Positions 16,355-23,989 are shown, counted from the first letter of the stretch. The stretch is DNA of 24,014 nt from SHZI01 sp031395645 (GCA_031395645.1 JANNJM010000001.1:1-24014); one strand, 5' to 3'. Notes: a model not told the origin generated them from the sequence alone. Translations and numbers: made by a program.

Positions 16355-16361
16355 GTATACT
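16355..16361. promoter_or_regulatory. Possible shared -10 element between divergent genes
   Basis: Only 46 bases separate the hydrolase start (16326) and the acyltransferase start (16373). They contain GTATAC, a perfect palindrome; read on the plus strand it extends to TATACT, one change from the sigma-70 -10 consensus. On the plus strand it would start transcription a few bases before the ATG, giving a nearly leaderless message, which fits the lack of a Shine-Dalgarno there. No -35 is evident. Confidence 0.3.
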
Positions 16362-16372
16362 TTCCCTCGCTC

Positions 16373-17287
16373 ATGCAGATAAATCGTACCGGGAATACCC
16401 CATGGACCGCACCGCTGGTCGGAGTTGTTGCCACCTCGCTGATGGTGCTCAACGTGTTGTTCTGGGTGCCGCTCCTGCTGACGTTCGCGTTGCTGAAGCT
16501 CCTGTTGCCGTTTCGGGTGGTGCAGAGGGCGCTGGCGCCCGTCCTGCTGTTCATCGCCGAGGCCTGGATTTCCTGTAACAGCGCGTGGATGACGCTCACC
16601 CAGCGCTGCAACTGGGACGTCGCCGGCCTGGACGGGCTGGACCGCGACTGCTGGTACCTCGTTAACTGCAACCACCAGTCCTGGGTCGACATCCTGGTGC
16701 TGCAGCACCTGCTCAATCACCGCATTCCGCTGCTCAAGTTTTTTCTCAAGCAGCAGCTGATCTGGGTGCCTGCCATGGGCCTGGCCTGGTGGGCGCTGGA
16801 TTTCCCCTTCATGCGCCGGCACAGCGAGGAGTTTCTGAAAAAGCACCCGGAGATGCGGGGCAAGGACCAGGAAACTACCCGGCGGGCCTGCGAAAAGTTC
16901 GCGCAGGTTCCGACCAGCGTCATGAACTTTGCCGAAGGCACCCGGTTCACGCGCGCCAAGCACCAGCGTCAGCAGTCGCCGTACGTGCACCTGCTCAAGC
17001 CGAAGGCCGGTGGTATGGCAGTGGCGCTGAATGCCATGGGCGAAAAGTTCCAGGCCGTCCTCGACATTACGATCGTGTATCCGGACGGCGCGCCGACCTT
17101 CTGGCAGTTCCTGCAGGGGCGGATGCGGCGGGTCGTCGTGCGCGCGAGGCTGGTGCCGATACCGCGGCACCTGATCAACGCCGACTACGCCGGCGACCCG
17201 GCCGTGCGCGCTGCGTTTCAGTCGTGGCTGCAGGAATTGTGGCGCGACAAGGATGCGCGGATCACTGAAGTGCTTGGTGCTGGCTGA
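16373..17287 (+). CDS. YihG-like acyltransferase (PlsC/AGPAT superfamily)
   Basis: A 304-residue membrane acyltransferase closely resembling E. coli YihG over its whole length. Visible signatures are the H-X4-D catalytic motif NHQSWVD (H101, D106), KFFLKQQLIWVPAMGLAWWALDFPFMRRHS, the RGKDQETTRRACEKF helix, and the substrate motif FAEGTRFT (186-193). An N-terminal hydrophobic segment (about 13-45) anchors it in the inner membrane. Family members transfer acyl chains to lysophosphatidic acid or related lysolipids. The start at ATG 16373 gives the YihG length; ATG 16325 would add 16 residues and cannot be excluded. It is divergent from the lipase-like hydrolase. Confidence 0.92.
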   Translation: MQINRTGNTPWTAPLVGVVATSLMVLNVLFWVPLLLTFALLKLLLPFRVVQRALAPVLLFIAEAWISCNSAWMTLTQRCNWDVAGLDGLDRDCWYLVNCNHQSWVDILVLQHLLNHRIPLLKFFLKQQLIWVPAMGLAWWALDFPFMRRHSEEFLKKHPEMRGKDQETTRRACEKFAQVPTSVMNFAEGTRFTRAKHQRQQSPYVHLLKPKAGGMAVALNAMGEKFQAVLDITIVYPDGAPTFWQFLQGRMRRVVVRARLVPIPRHLINADYAGDPAVRAAFQSWLQELWRDKDARITEVLGAG

Positions 17288-17325
17288 GGCTGGCTGAATT
17301 CCAGGATCTTCAATTGGAGGCTGTC

Positions 17326-17394
17326 GTGCGCAACACCGTGGAAATGAGGGACGTCGCCTATAGCCGAGCGAACCCATACTCGCGCAAGCACTAG
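17326..17394 (+). CDS. Possible 22-residue small ORF
   Basis: A GTG at 17326 sits 5 bases after a near-perfect GGAGG (17316-17320) and opens a 22-codon frame (VRNTVEMRDVAY, ending SRKH) that stops at TAG 17392-17394. Its stop overlaps the convergent acyltransferase stop in the palindrome CTAG. No relative is recognised. It could be a real small protein, the 5' remnant of a lost gene, or chance. Confidence 0.25.
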   Translation: MRNTVEMRDVAYSRANPYSRKH

Positions 17395-17984
17395 TCTGCG
17401 GCTTCAAACTGCGTGGCATTCCTGCCCTTAAACGGCGCATAAAATGCCTTGATAATTTTCATGTCGGCGTCAATGTCGCCGCTTGGATAAAGCGTCGGCC
17501 CGAGGCCCGTCAGCTTTCTTTCGTAATCCATATAGGCCATCACGATGGGCACACCGGCGCCCAGCGCAATGTAGTAGAAGCCAGTTCTCCAGTACCGCGT
17601 CTTACTGCGCGTGCCCTCAGGTGGAACGACTAACTGCATCGCGCCAGTCGCACTCCTGATTGCCTCAGCAGAGGTAGTCACCATATTTGTGGATTGCTCG
17701 CGGTTCACCGGAATGCCACCAAGCCATTGCATGATTGAGCCAAACGGCGGCGAAAAGAGGGACGATTTACCCATCCAATACACATTCAGCCGCAAGATGA
17801 ACGCGACCATCAGCATGTACGGCAAATCCCAATTGCTCGTATGGGGCGCTGCGATCATGACAAGTCTGCCGTCGCCCGATGGGAGCAAGCCTTCGACTTT
17901 CCAGCCGGTTGCTTTCATAAAGACGATCGACAGATACCGCAGGACGGCATTGACAATGGGGGTGTCGAAAATAGTGATGTGCAA
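17391..17984 (-). CDS. PlsC-type acyltransferase, TTG start, atypical composition
   Basis: A 197-residue acyltransferase of the 1-acyl-glycerol-3-phosphate acyltransferase superfamily. The catalytic motif is HTSNWD (H48, D53) and the second conserved motif is VPPEGTRSK (120-128). GSIMQWLGGIPVNR (82-95) is the third typical block. It is shorter than YihG and belongs to a different branch; the exact acceptor lipid is unknown. The most upstream start is TTG 17984, supported by GAAGG 8 bases before it; the reading frame has no earlier ATG or GTG. The gene is clearly richer in A/T than its neighbours, with many third-position A and T, which suggests recent acquisition. It converges with the YihG-like gene. 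Confidence 0.88.
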   Translation of the reverse strand: MHITIFDTPIVNAVLRYLSIVFMKATGWKVEGLLPSGDGRLVMIAAPHTSNWDLPYMLMVAFILRLNVYWMGKSSLFSPPFGSIMQWLGGIPVNREQSTNMVTTSAEAIRSATGAMQLVVPPEGTRSKTRYWRTGFYYIALGAGVPIVMAYMDYERKLTGLGPTLYPSGDIDADMKIIKAFYAPFKGRNATQFEAAD

Positions 17985-18117
17985 TTTCTCGGCCTTCGCG
18001 TTCGTACAATCAGCCTACCATTACTCGCCCGCCACTGGCCGTGAAGCTGGACGGCTGGTCACTGTGCGGCGTTCATGTGCGACCATTGCGCACGGTGCCT
18101 GGAGCTGAGAGGCGTGC

Positions 18118-18486
18118 ATGGCAACAATGTTCCTGATGGCGGCTGCGATCGCAACGCTGGCTACTGCTGCTACTCACAGTTACTTTGGGGAGAAGCGACT
18201 GATTGGGCCACTGGTCGCTTCGGACGACGGTGTCATGTCGCGACTGCTGGCAAAGCAAGTCATCCGCTTTGCCTGGCATCTGACCTCGTTGTTGTGGATC
18301 GGCCAGGCGCTCCTGCTGCTGCGGGCCGCATTCGATCCGGAAGTTTTCGACGCCGTGTTGATTGCCGGCATCGGCGTACTTCATGTTGCGATCGGTCTGT
18401 TCGACGCTGTCGTGACGCGCGGCAAGCACATCGGCTGGCCGCTGCTTACGGCGATCGGCGTTTTCGCGTTGTTGTCGCTGACGTAG
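18118..18486 (+). CDS. Small integral membrane protein, four predicted segments
   Basis: A 122-residue, very hydrophobic protein with likely membrane spans at about 2-18, 47-67, 75-95 and 103-121. Recognisable pieces are THSYFGEKRLIGPL and VIRFAWHLTSLLWIG, which I associate with an uncharacterised family of about 120 residues in Proteobacteria. No catalytic motif is visible. ATG 18118 is preceded by GAGAGG at a good distance. It stands alone, divergent from the PlsC-type gene (133 bp between starts) and convergent with the Fic gene. Inner membrane, function unknown. Confidence 0.85.
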   Translation: MATMFLMAAAIATLATAATHSYFGEKRLIGPLVASDDGVMSRLLAKQVIRFAWHLTSLLWIGQALLLLRAAFDPEVFDAVLIAGIGVLHVAIGLFDAVVTRGKHIGWPLLTAIGVFALLSLT

Positions 18487-18650
18487 GTCCTCATCCGTTC
18501 GTGTGTGGCTGGAGTCTGGGAATACAACGCAACCTCGGCCACCGCGATATCCGCTGTGAACTCCCGCATCCAGCCGAGCAGCGCGATGCGCTGGATCTTC
18601 GCCGGGTTCATAGGCAAGCGCGACATCGGGGACCATTTTGCATGGGAGTC
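18487..18650. other. Convergent intergenic spacer
   Basis: 164 bp between the small membrane protein and the Fic gene. No gene, repeat or convincing terminator hairpin with a T-run was found in it. Confidence 0.5.
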
Positions 18651-19862
18651 TCACGATTGCTCCGGAAACAGCCCCGGCATCCATCGTGACGCGAGCGTCG
18701 CCGGGAAAGCGAGACGCAATGGTGCGCGGGTGCTCGCCGAAATGAGGACGCCTTGTTCGAGCAGGGCAGAAACGACGCGGCGGGCCTGACGGTCCCCTGT
18801 GCCGACGATGGCGGCGGCCTCGCTGCGAGGGAGTTCCCCGCGAAAGAGGACGGCTTCGAGAATGGCACCAGACCTTGGTGGAAGGCGGTCGAGACTGATC
18901 TCTGCTTCGACCCACATCAAGATTCGCGCGCGCAGCTGGTCGGGTTGCACCAACCGCTCCATGAACACCACCTGGTCGATGCAGGTGTTCAGGAAGAAAC
19001 GCGTAAAATCCGCGAGGTTCTCTTCGCTCAGGTTACCCCTGCCGTCCAGATCATTGCGCCGCGTCTGATCGCATGCGGCGAGGTGCGACTTATAGGCCTC
19101 AACGTTGCGTGCAAGCCCGCGCGCGATGGACCACACAGCGCCTGTATCGAGTGTTTCCAGTAACGTAGCGTGCGACAGCAGGCGCGCTACGCGCCCGTTG
19201 CCGTAGAGGAAAGGGTGAATCCACGCAAAACGGTGATGTGCCGCTGCCGTCGCCAGAATGGTCTCGGTCTTGCCGAGGCGGCTATAGACCTCCTCAAACC
19301 GATGCAGTAAGCGAGTCACAGTGGGAGGGCTGACGGCGACATGCCTGCCGACCTTCACGTCCCGGCGGCGTAGCTCTCCCGGTATCACCTTAATCCGTTC
19401 TTTGGTCGCCGGGTCCTCTACCCACAACAGATCGTCGGGTAATAGTTCGCAAAAACGGCGATGGATTTCCCGGATGGAGTCGACGGTAACCGCGCGGCCC
19501 TTCAGGCCACCGTCGTCGATCCAATCCTGGACCTCAATGTGCGCTTTCGCTTCGAGCTGGAGGTCTCGTTTCTTCGCGTCCTCGTTGAAGTCACCTTTGA
19601 GTGCGCGTTCGATTTCGACCGGGTGCGTATCGTGCCCTTCGATCAGATTGCTGTAGTAGCAATTCATTGAGCGCACAAGGGCGGCCAAGGAGGCCACCAG
19701 ACTTTCGGGCAGCGAACGCCGAAAGCCCGCGCTTTTCTGCGCCAGCTCCAGGGCAAGATCGGTCAGTTCGGCCCGATGGCGTGAGCCGTCGCCGATCAAT
19801 AGAGGCTCCATCAGGGAGACAGTTTCCCCCCGCTCCTCGGCCGCCACTATGTCCGCTTTCAT
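18651..19862 (-). CDS. Fic-domain protein with N-terminal inhibitory motif and altered active-site acid
   Basis: A 403-residue Fic (filamentation induced by cAMP) protein; active members transfer AMP from ATP to a target side chain. The N-terminal helix carries the (S/T)xxxE(G/N) inhibitory motif as SNLIEG (S71, E75), placing it with the N-terminally inhibited class II proteins. The Fic motif reads HPFLYGNGRVAR from H216; the catalytic His, the GNGR anion hole and the final Arg are intact, but residue 220 is Tyr (codon TAC), where Asp or Glu normally binds Mg. A winged-helix-like domain lies at about 320-395 (LPRSEAAAIVGTGDRQARRVVSALLEQGVL). The start ATG 19862 follows an AT-rich promoter and 12-bp repeats. 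Its target is unknown. Confidence 0.93.
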   Translation of the reverse strand: MKADIVAAEERGETVSLMEPLLIGDGSRHRAELTDLALELAQKSAGFRRSLPESLVASLAALVRSMNCYYSNLIEGHDTHPVEIERALKGDFNEDAKKRDLQLEAKAHIEVQDWIDDGGLKGRAVTVDSIREIHRRFCELLPDDLLWVEDPATKERIKVIPGELRRRDVKVGRHVAVSPPTVTRLLHRFEEVYSRLGKTETILATAAAHHRFAWIHPFLYGNGRVARLLSHATLLETLDTGAVWSIARGLARNVEAYKSHLAACDQTRRNDLDGRGNLSEENLADFTRFFLNTCIDQVVFMERLVQPDQLRARILMWVEAEISLDRLPPRSGAILEAVLFRGELPRSEAAAIVGTGDRQARRVVSALLEQGVLISASTRAPLRLAFPATLASRWMPGLFPEQS

Positions 19863-19869
19863 GTCCGTT
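19846..19869. repeat. Two contiguous 12-bp repeats at the fic start codon
   Basis: On the minus strand AACGGACATGAA is followed directly by AGCGGACATAGT. They share CGGACAT at a 12-base period, and the first contains the fic ATG. They are related to the three copies upstream of the promoter. Confidence 0.6.
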
Positions 19870-19888
19870 TCGTTTGTGACAATGACTC

Positions 19889-19918
19889 AATATATATCAT
19901 TAACTTAAGTGACATCAA
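19889..19918 (-). promoter_or_regulatory. Candidate promoter of the fic gene
   Basis: Read on the minus strand, TTGATG (19918-19913) and TATATT (19894-19889) are separated by 18 bases, a reasonable sigma-70 match. The segment is the most AT-rich spot in the region and starts transcription roughly 15-20 bases before the fic ATG. Confidence 0.55.
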
Positions 19919-19924
19919 TGGCCT

Positions 19925-19960
19925 TGTAAGTCCGCTTATAGGTCCGCTTTATTGTCCGCT
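19925..19960. repeat. Three tandem 12-bp direct repeats upstream of the fic promoter
   Basis: On the minus strand the units are AGCGGACAATAA, AGCGGACCTATA and AGCGGACTTACA, exactly contiguous. AGCGGAC and the final A are invariant. A degenerate fourth GCGGA occurs just beyond (about 19961-19971). They end 7 bases from the -35 element, a position suited to a regulator. Confidence 0.75.
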
Positions 19961-20151
19961 CTATCTCCGCGATTGGCCTCGTGGCTTCCAGCGACCCTCG
20001 CCCGAACGGCCCGCGCGCAGCTGGCGAGTCAATACGATCAGCTCGCCGGCGCCCCGCCAAAGCGGGACTCCGGGCACACCGGTTGCGCTCGTCTGCGCCT
20101 GACGTGGGCGAGACACTGCAACGTTCGCCGGACCGACCCACTGGAGGCACC

Positions 20152-20320
20152 ATGAACAAGGACGAGTACCAACGCCGATGCCGGGATTGCGAACCAGCGC
20201 CAGGAACTGGAGCGTCTTGAGGATAGCGCGGCACGCAAGACCTTGCAGGTGCTCAGCGACAACGCCCGGTACGCGCAGGAACTGGAAAACTACCGGTTGA
20301 CTGCCAACGCCGTTTCCTGA
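20152..20320 (+). pseudogene. Small helical-protein gene broken by a frameshift
   Basis: ATG 20152 has a consensus GGAGG 4 bases upstream and begins MNKDEYQRR, but this frame stops at 20218-20220. From about 20177 the +1 frame continues as DAGIANQRQELERLEDSAAR, KTLQVLSDNARYAQELENYR and LTANAVS, stopping at 20320. The two parts together would give a charged helical protein of about 55 residues, so one extra base (or two missing) has broken it. No slippery site for programmed shifting is evident. It could also be a sequencing error. Family unknown. It precedes cbpA by 65 bases. Confidence 0.6.
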
Positions 20321-20385
20321 CTCCAGAGCCGTTCCCCGTCGTACACTGGAAGTAGAACCACCCGTGTGCGGCGGCGGCAGCAGCT

Positions 20386-21339
20386 ATGCAGTTCAAGGAC
20401 TACTACCAGACGATGAATGTTGCGCGGGACGCGACCGCCGATGATATCAAGCGCTCCTACCGCAAGCTGGCGCGCAAGTACCACCCGGACGTCAGCAAGG
20501 AGGCCGACGCCGAGGCGCGCTTCAAGGAGCTGGGCGAGGCCTACGAGGTGCTCAAGGATCCGGAGAAGCGGGCGGCCTACGACCAGCTCGGCGCCAACTG
20601 GAAAGCGGGCCAGGAGTTCCGGCCGCCGCCCGACGCGAATTCGGGCTTTGAGTTTTCGGGCGGTGGCCCTGGAAGTGGTCAGGGCAGTGACTTTGGTGCC
20701 GGCGATGCCAGCGAGTTTTTTGAGGCGCTGTTCGGCCGCGGTGCTGGCCGGAGCCATGGCGGATTTCGGACCACGAGTGAGAATCGCCACGCACGGGTTC
20801 TGATCGACATCGAGGATGCCTACGGTGGCGCGACGCGCGCCATCACGCTGCGGTTCCCGGACGTGAACGCGCAGGGAGAGGTCTCCCTGCGGGAGCACAC
20901 TCTCAATGTCACGATCCCGAAGGGTATCCGCCGGGGCCAGCACATCCGCCTCGCGGGCCAGGGCGCGCCCGGCCTCGGTGACGGCAAGCCCGGTGATCTG
21001 TATCTGGAGGTGGATTTCCGGCCGCATCCCCGCTATCGCGTCGAGGAGCGGGATGTGTACCTCGACCTGGCTGTCTCACCCTGGGAGGCGGCGCTGGGCA
21101 CCAGCGTGACTGTGCCGACGCCATCAGGAGTCGTTGAGCTCAAGGTCCCGCCCGGCACGGCGGCCGGGCGCAAGCTGCGGCTGAAGGGCCGCGGCATTCC
21201 CGCGAACCCGCCCGGGGACCTCTATGCGGTGCTCCAGATCGTGCTGCCGGCAGCCGACTCCGATGGTGCCAAAGCAGCCTACGCCGCCCTGCGCGAGCAG
21301 TTTCCTAACTTCGATCCACGCGCCAGACTGGGAGCGTAA
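20386..21339 (+). CDS. cbpA: Curved DNA-binding protein / DnaJ-type co-chaperone CbpA
   Basis: A 317-residue class II J-protein. The J domain (1-70) carries HPD at 33-35 and the KFKELGEAYEVLKDPEKRAAYD-type helix IV. A Gly/Phe-rich linker (about 78-125) follows, then two beta-sandwich client-binding domains (about 130-310) with VTIPKGIRRGQHIRLAGQG and LKVPPGTAAGRKLRLKGRG. There is no zinc-finger Cys cluster, which separates it from DnaJ. It stimulates DnaK ATPase and, in E. coli, binds curved DNA. The stop is 2 bases before cbpM, so the pair is an operon and the partner confirms the identity. The start ATG 20386 gives the normal MQFKDYY beginning; its Shine-Dalgarno is poor. Confidence 0.96.
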   Translation: MQFKDYYQTMNVARDATADDIKRSYRKLARKYHPDVSKEADAEARFKELGEAYEVLKDPEKRAAYDQLGANWKAGQEFRPPPDANSGFEFSGGGPGSGQGSDFGAGDASEFFEALFGRGAGRSHGGFRTTSENRHARVLIDIEDAYGGATRAITLRFPDVNAQGEVSLREHTLNVTIPKGIRRGQHIRLAGQGAPGLGDGKPGDLYLEVDFRPHPRYRVEERDVYLDLAVSPWEAALGTSVTVPTPSGVVELKVPPGTAAGRKLRLKGRGIPANPPGDLYAVLQIVLPAADSDGAKAAYAALREQFPNFDPRARLGA

Positions 21340-21341
21340 GC

Positions 21342-21662
21342 ATGCAGAACGAGAACACACCGGCCAGAATCGTCGGCATCCTTGCAGAGGAGTACGCCGA
21401 GCTGACGCTCAATGAAGTCAGTGGTGCCTGCGCCGTTGAAATCGAGAGCATCCTCGCGCTGGTCGACGAAGGCGTGCTTCTGCCCGTGGGTCGCGAAGTC
21501 CGGCAGTGGCGCTTCAGCGGCGCGCAGCTGCGCCGGGCAACGACAGCACTGCGACTGCAGCGGGATCTGGGGGTAAACCCCGCCGGCGTGGCGCTCGCCC
21601 TGGAACTGCTCGATGAAATCGAGCGCCTGCGGGCGCGCCTGGCGGCCCTCGGAGACGAATAG
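21342..21662 (+). CDS. cbpM: Chaperone modulator CbpM
   Basis: A 106-residue MerR-like helical protein that binds the CbpA J domain and blocks its action on DnaK and DNA. Features that fit are the N-terminal helix-turn-helix-like region (ELTLNEVSGACAVEIESILALVDEGVL), VRQWRFSGAQLRRATTALRLQRDLGVNPAG, and the C-terminal coiled helix LELLDEIERLRARLAAL. Length and position match the family exactly. ATG 21342 follows the cbpA stop by 2 bases. Confidence 0.94.
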   Translation: MQNENTPARIVGILAEEYAELTLNEVSGACAVEIESILALVDEGVLLPVGREVRQWRFSGAQLRRATTALRLQRDLGVNPAGVALALELLDEIERLRARLAALGDE

Positions 21663-21770
21663 GGCTACTTGCCGCGGCCGGCGGCGCCGAATCAGGCTTC
21701 GTCCTACAGGTTGGTGCGAAACCGCAGGCCCATGCTGATACGGGCGATCAGCCCGGGCCAGGAAGTGCCG

Positions 21771-23063
21771 ATGAGGAGAGTCGAGACGCGCCACGCCGCC
21801 GTCATCCTGGTCGCCGTTGTGCTGGCTGGCGTGGGGATCGCCGCAGCGATCCTGTTGCCGAGCGACGAGGAACTTCGGCAACGGGCCATCGCGGGATTCG
21901 CTGAGCGCTTTGGGACAGACCTTGGCATCGAGTCCGTGCACTGGCAGCTCTTGCCATCGCCCGTAATCATTGTTCGGGGCGCAAGGACTGAGCAAAAAAT
22001 GCCCATCGAGATCCGGCAGCTGTCCGTCTATCCCGATCTGATCCGGGCGCTGCGGCGCTGGAAAGTTTCCGTCGAGCGTATCGAACTCGACGGTGCCGTC
22101 ATCCCCACGGCCTCGCTGGCCGCTTTCCGCGGCAAGCAGGGCAACGCGATGCTTGATCCGGACTTTGCACCCGTCGAGCGCGTGCGATTTCGGAACGTGA
22201 CCTGGATGTCTCGCACCGGTATCGCGCTGCCGATCGAAGGCGACATCGACTTCGATCCGCTGTGGAGGCCACGCCGGGCGCATGTGCGGCGTTCCGATTT
22301 TATGCCGATGGCTCAACTCACCGTGGTGCGTGCGGGCGAGGCGGACCGGTGGCAAGCCCGGGTGGTGCTCGGCGGCGGTACGGCCGACGGGGTTCTGGCT
22401 CTCCGCAGCGGCAAGGATGGAACGCTCACGCTTGGCGGCACGCTTCAGCCACGGTTGATCAGTGTTGCCATCGCGGCTGAATCCCTGAATCGTCGCTCGC
22501 CCGTTGGCGGCAAGGCTAACGGCAACACGGTGGTCTCAGCTCACGGCAAGACTGCCGGGGAGCTGGGGAGTTCTCTCCGCATGCGGACCGAGTTCAGGAT
22601 GATGCCGGCGACGATACTGCGCTTCGACCTCGACAAGGCAATTCGTACGGCCGGTAAGGACCACCATGGACAGACCGTGCTGCAGTCACTAACCGGTGTC
22701 ATGGACATGCAGAATACGGGTGAGGGAACGGTGTTGCGGTTCTCTGATCTCGAAGCCCATGCGGGGTCGTTTACGGCCACCGGCGACGCGACGATCTTCA
22801 ACCGCCAAATTGCGGGAGAAGGAACGCTGGATGTCGTGCAAGGCGTCGTTGGTGTGCCGTTCACGATCAGCGGAACGACACGGGAGCCAAAGGTTTCCGT
22901 GCCGCCAGGTGTGTTCGCGGGCGCGGCGGTTGGGACCGCGGTGCTACCTGGTATCGGTACCGTATTCGGCGCGCGCATCGGGGGTGTACTGGGCCGCCTG
23001 CTCGGTCCGAGTCCTGAGCCGCCCGGGACCCCGGTGACCAGGCCTTCGCAGACGAAGCCTTAA
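21771..23063 (+). CDS. AsmA-family envelope protein
   Basis: A 430-residue protein with one N-terminal membrane anchor (about 9-28) and a periplasmic beta-rich body. It reads as AsmA-like: LGIESVHWQLLPSPVIIVRGARTEQ, an AsmA N-terminal pattern; repeated short strands; VLRFSDLEAHAGSFTATGDATI and a C-terminal GTLDVVQGVVGVPFTISGTTREPKVSV block; and a Gly-rich tail (VFAGAAVGTAVLPGIGTVFG). Related proteins act in phospholipid transport to, or assembly of, the outer membrane. ATG 21771 is chosen because of AGGAAG at 21760-21765; an upstream TTG at 21669 would add 34 unlike residues. Its stop TAA overlaps the convergent EamA stop in TTAA. Confidence 0.82.
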   Translation: MRRVETRHAAVILVAVVLAGVGIAAAILLPSDEELRQRAIAGFAERFGTDLGIESVHWQLLPSPVIIVRGARTEQKMPIEIRQLSVYPDLIRALRRWKVSVERIELDGAVIPTASLAAFRGKQGNAMLDPDFAPVERVRFRNVTWMSRTGIALPIEGDIDFDPLWRPRRAHVRRSDFMPMAQLTVVRAGEADRWQARVVLGGGTADGVLALRSGKDGTLTLGGTLQPRLISVAIAAESLNRRSPVGGKANGNTVVSAHGKTAGELGSSLRMRTEFRMMPATILRFDLDKAIRTAGKDHHGQTVLQSLTGVMDMQNTGEGTVLRFSDLEAHAGSFTATGDATIFNRQIAGEGTLDVVQGVVGVPFTISGTTREPKVSVPPGVFAGAAVGTAVLPGIGTVFGARIGGVLGRLLGPSPEPPGTPVTRPSQTKP

Positions 23064-23962
23064 GGTACGGGCGTGTCTGCCACGCCGGCGGCAGTGACTT
23101 CCCTGTTCTGCTGCCGCTCCCGCCAGATCAGGTACAGGCCGCAGGCGATGACCAGCGCGGCGCCCAGCCAGATGCGGTTGGCGGGCCAGGTATTCCAGAA
23201 CACCCAGTCGATGCTGACGGCCCACAGCATGGCGGTGTATTCGAACGGTGCAATGACCGATGCCGGAGCGTTTCGGAACGCTTCGGTAATGGAGTGCTGG
23301 CCGAGCGCGCCGAGCACGCCAAGCAGGGCCAGCCAGGGCCAGTGCTCGTCGCGTATCGGGACCCAGTTGGGGAGTGACAGCAGTCCCGCGAAAATCGTCA
23401 GCAGGACGAGGAACCAGAACACCAGCGACACGGTGGTCTCGGTGCGCGTCATCACCCGGACGGAGATCGACGCGAGGGCATAGGCCACGGCGGAAGCCAG
23501 CGCGCCGAGTGCGCCGTAGAGGCTCAGGCTGGTCCCGCCGGGCTTTAGCATCCACAGCACGCCGGACAGCCCGACGCCGATGGCCAGCCACCGCCGAAGG
23601 TCGACCTCTTCCTTGAGCAGCGGGACGGCCAGTGCGGTAACGATGAGCGGTGCCACGAAGAAGATGGCGTAGGTGTCGGCGATGGACATCACCTTGACGC
23701 CAGTAACGAAGCCCCAGAGCATGATCAGCGCCAGCACGCCGCGGATCAGGTGCAGTTCCCAGCGCACCACTTTCAGGTTCCGCCAGTTGTTCGTCAGTGC
23801 GATCGTTGCCAGGACAAAGGGCAGCGAAGCCGCGCCGCGCATCGCACCCACCTGCAATGGCGGATAGCTTCCGGACAGGACTTTAAGCACGCCGTCCATG
23901 CCGGCAAAAAACGCGGCGGCTGCCAGCATGAAGGTGATGCCGCGGAGTCGGTTGTGCTGCAT
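23060..23962 (-). CDS. EamA-family (drug/metabolite) transporter
   Basis: A 300-residue inner-membrane protein with about ten membrane helices in two tandem EamA repeats (roughly 5-135 and 145-285). Typical features are FAGMDGVLKVLSG, ADTYAIFFVAPLIVTALAVPLLKEEV at the end of repeat one, and NAPASVIAPFEYTAMLWAV near the end of repeat two. Members export or import small metabolites and amino acids; the substrate here cannot be predicted. Start ATG 23962; there is no good Shine-Dalgarno, and a REP-like palindrome lies 27 bases upstream. Confidence 0.93.
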   Translation of the reverse strand: MQHNRLRGITFMLAAAAFFAGMDGVLKVLSGSYPPLQVGAMRGAASLPFVLATIALTNNWRNLKVVRWELHLIRGVLALIMLWGFVTGVKVMSIADTYAIFFVAPLIVTALAVPLLKEEVDLRRWLAIGVGLSGVLWMLKPGGTSLSLYGALGALASAVAYALASISVRVMTRTETTVSLVFWFLVLLTIFAGLLSLPNWVPIRDEHWPWLALLGVLGALGQHSITEAFRNAPASVIAPFEYTAMLWAVSIDWVFWNTWPANRIWLGAALVIACGLYLIWRERQQNREVTAAGVADTPVP

Positions 23963-23989
23963 GGTGGGTTTACAGGAGCGCCTTCAGCG

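Noticed and set aside
19961..20151. Open frames on both strands between the fic repeats and the frameshifted gene
   Set aside because: No ribosome site, no coherent protein character and no recognisable fragment in any frame.
21704..21770. Minus-strand tail reading PGLIARISMGLRFRTNL, resembling the last strand of an outer-membrane barrel
   Set aside because: Only about 20 residues lie outside the AsmA-like gene and no barrel sequence continues upstream, so the resemblance is too short to support.
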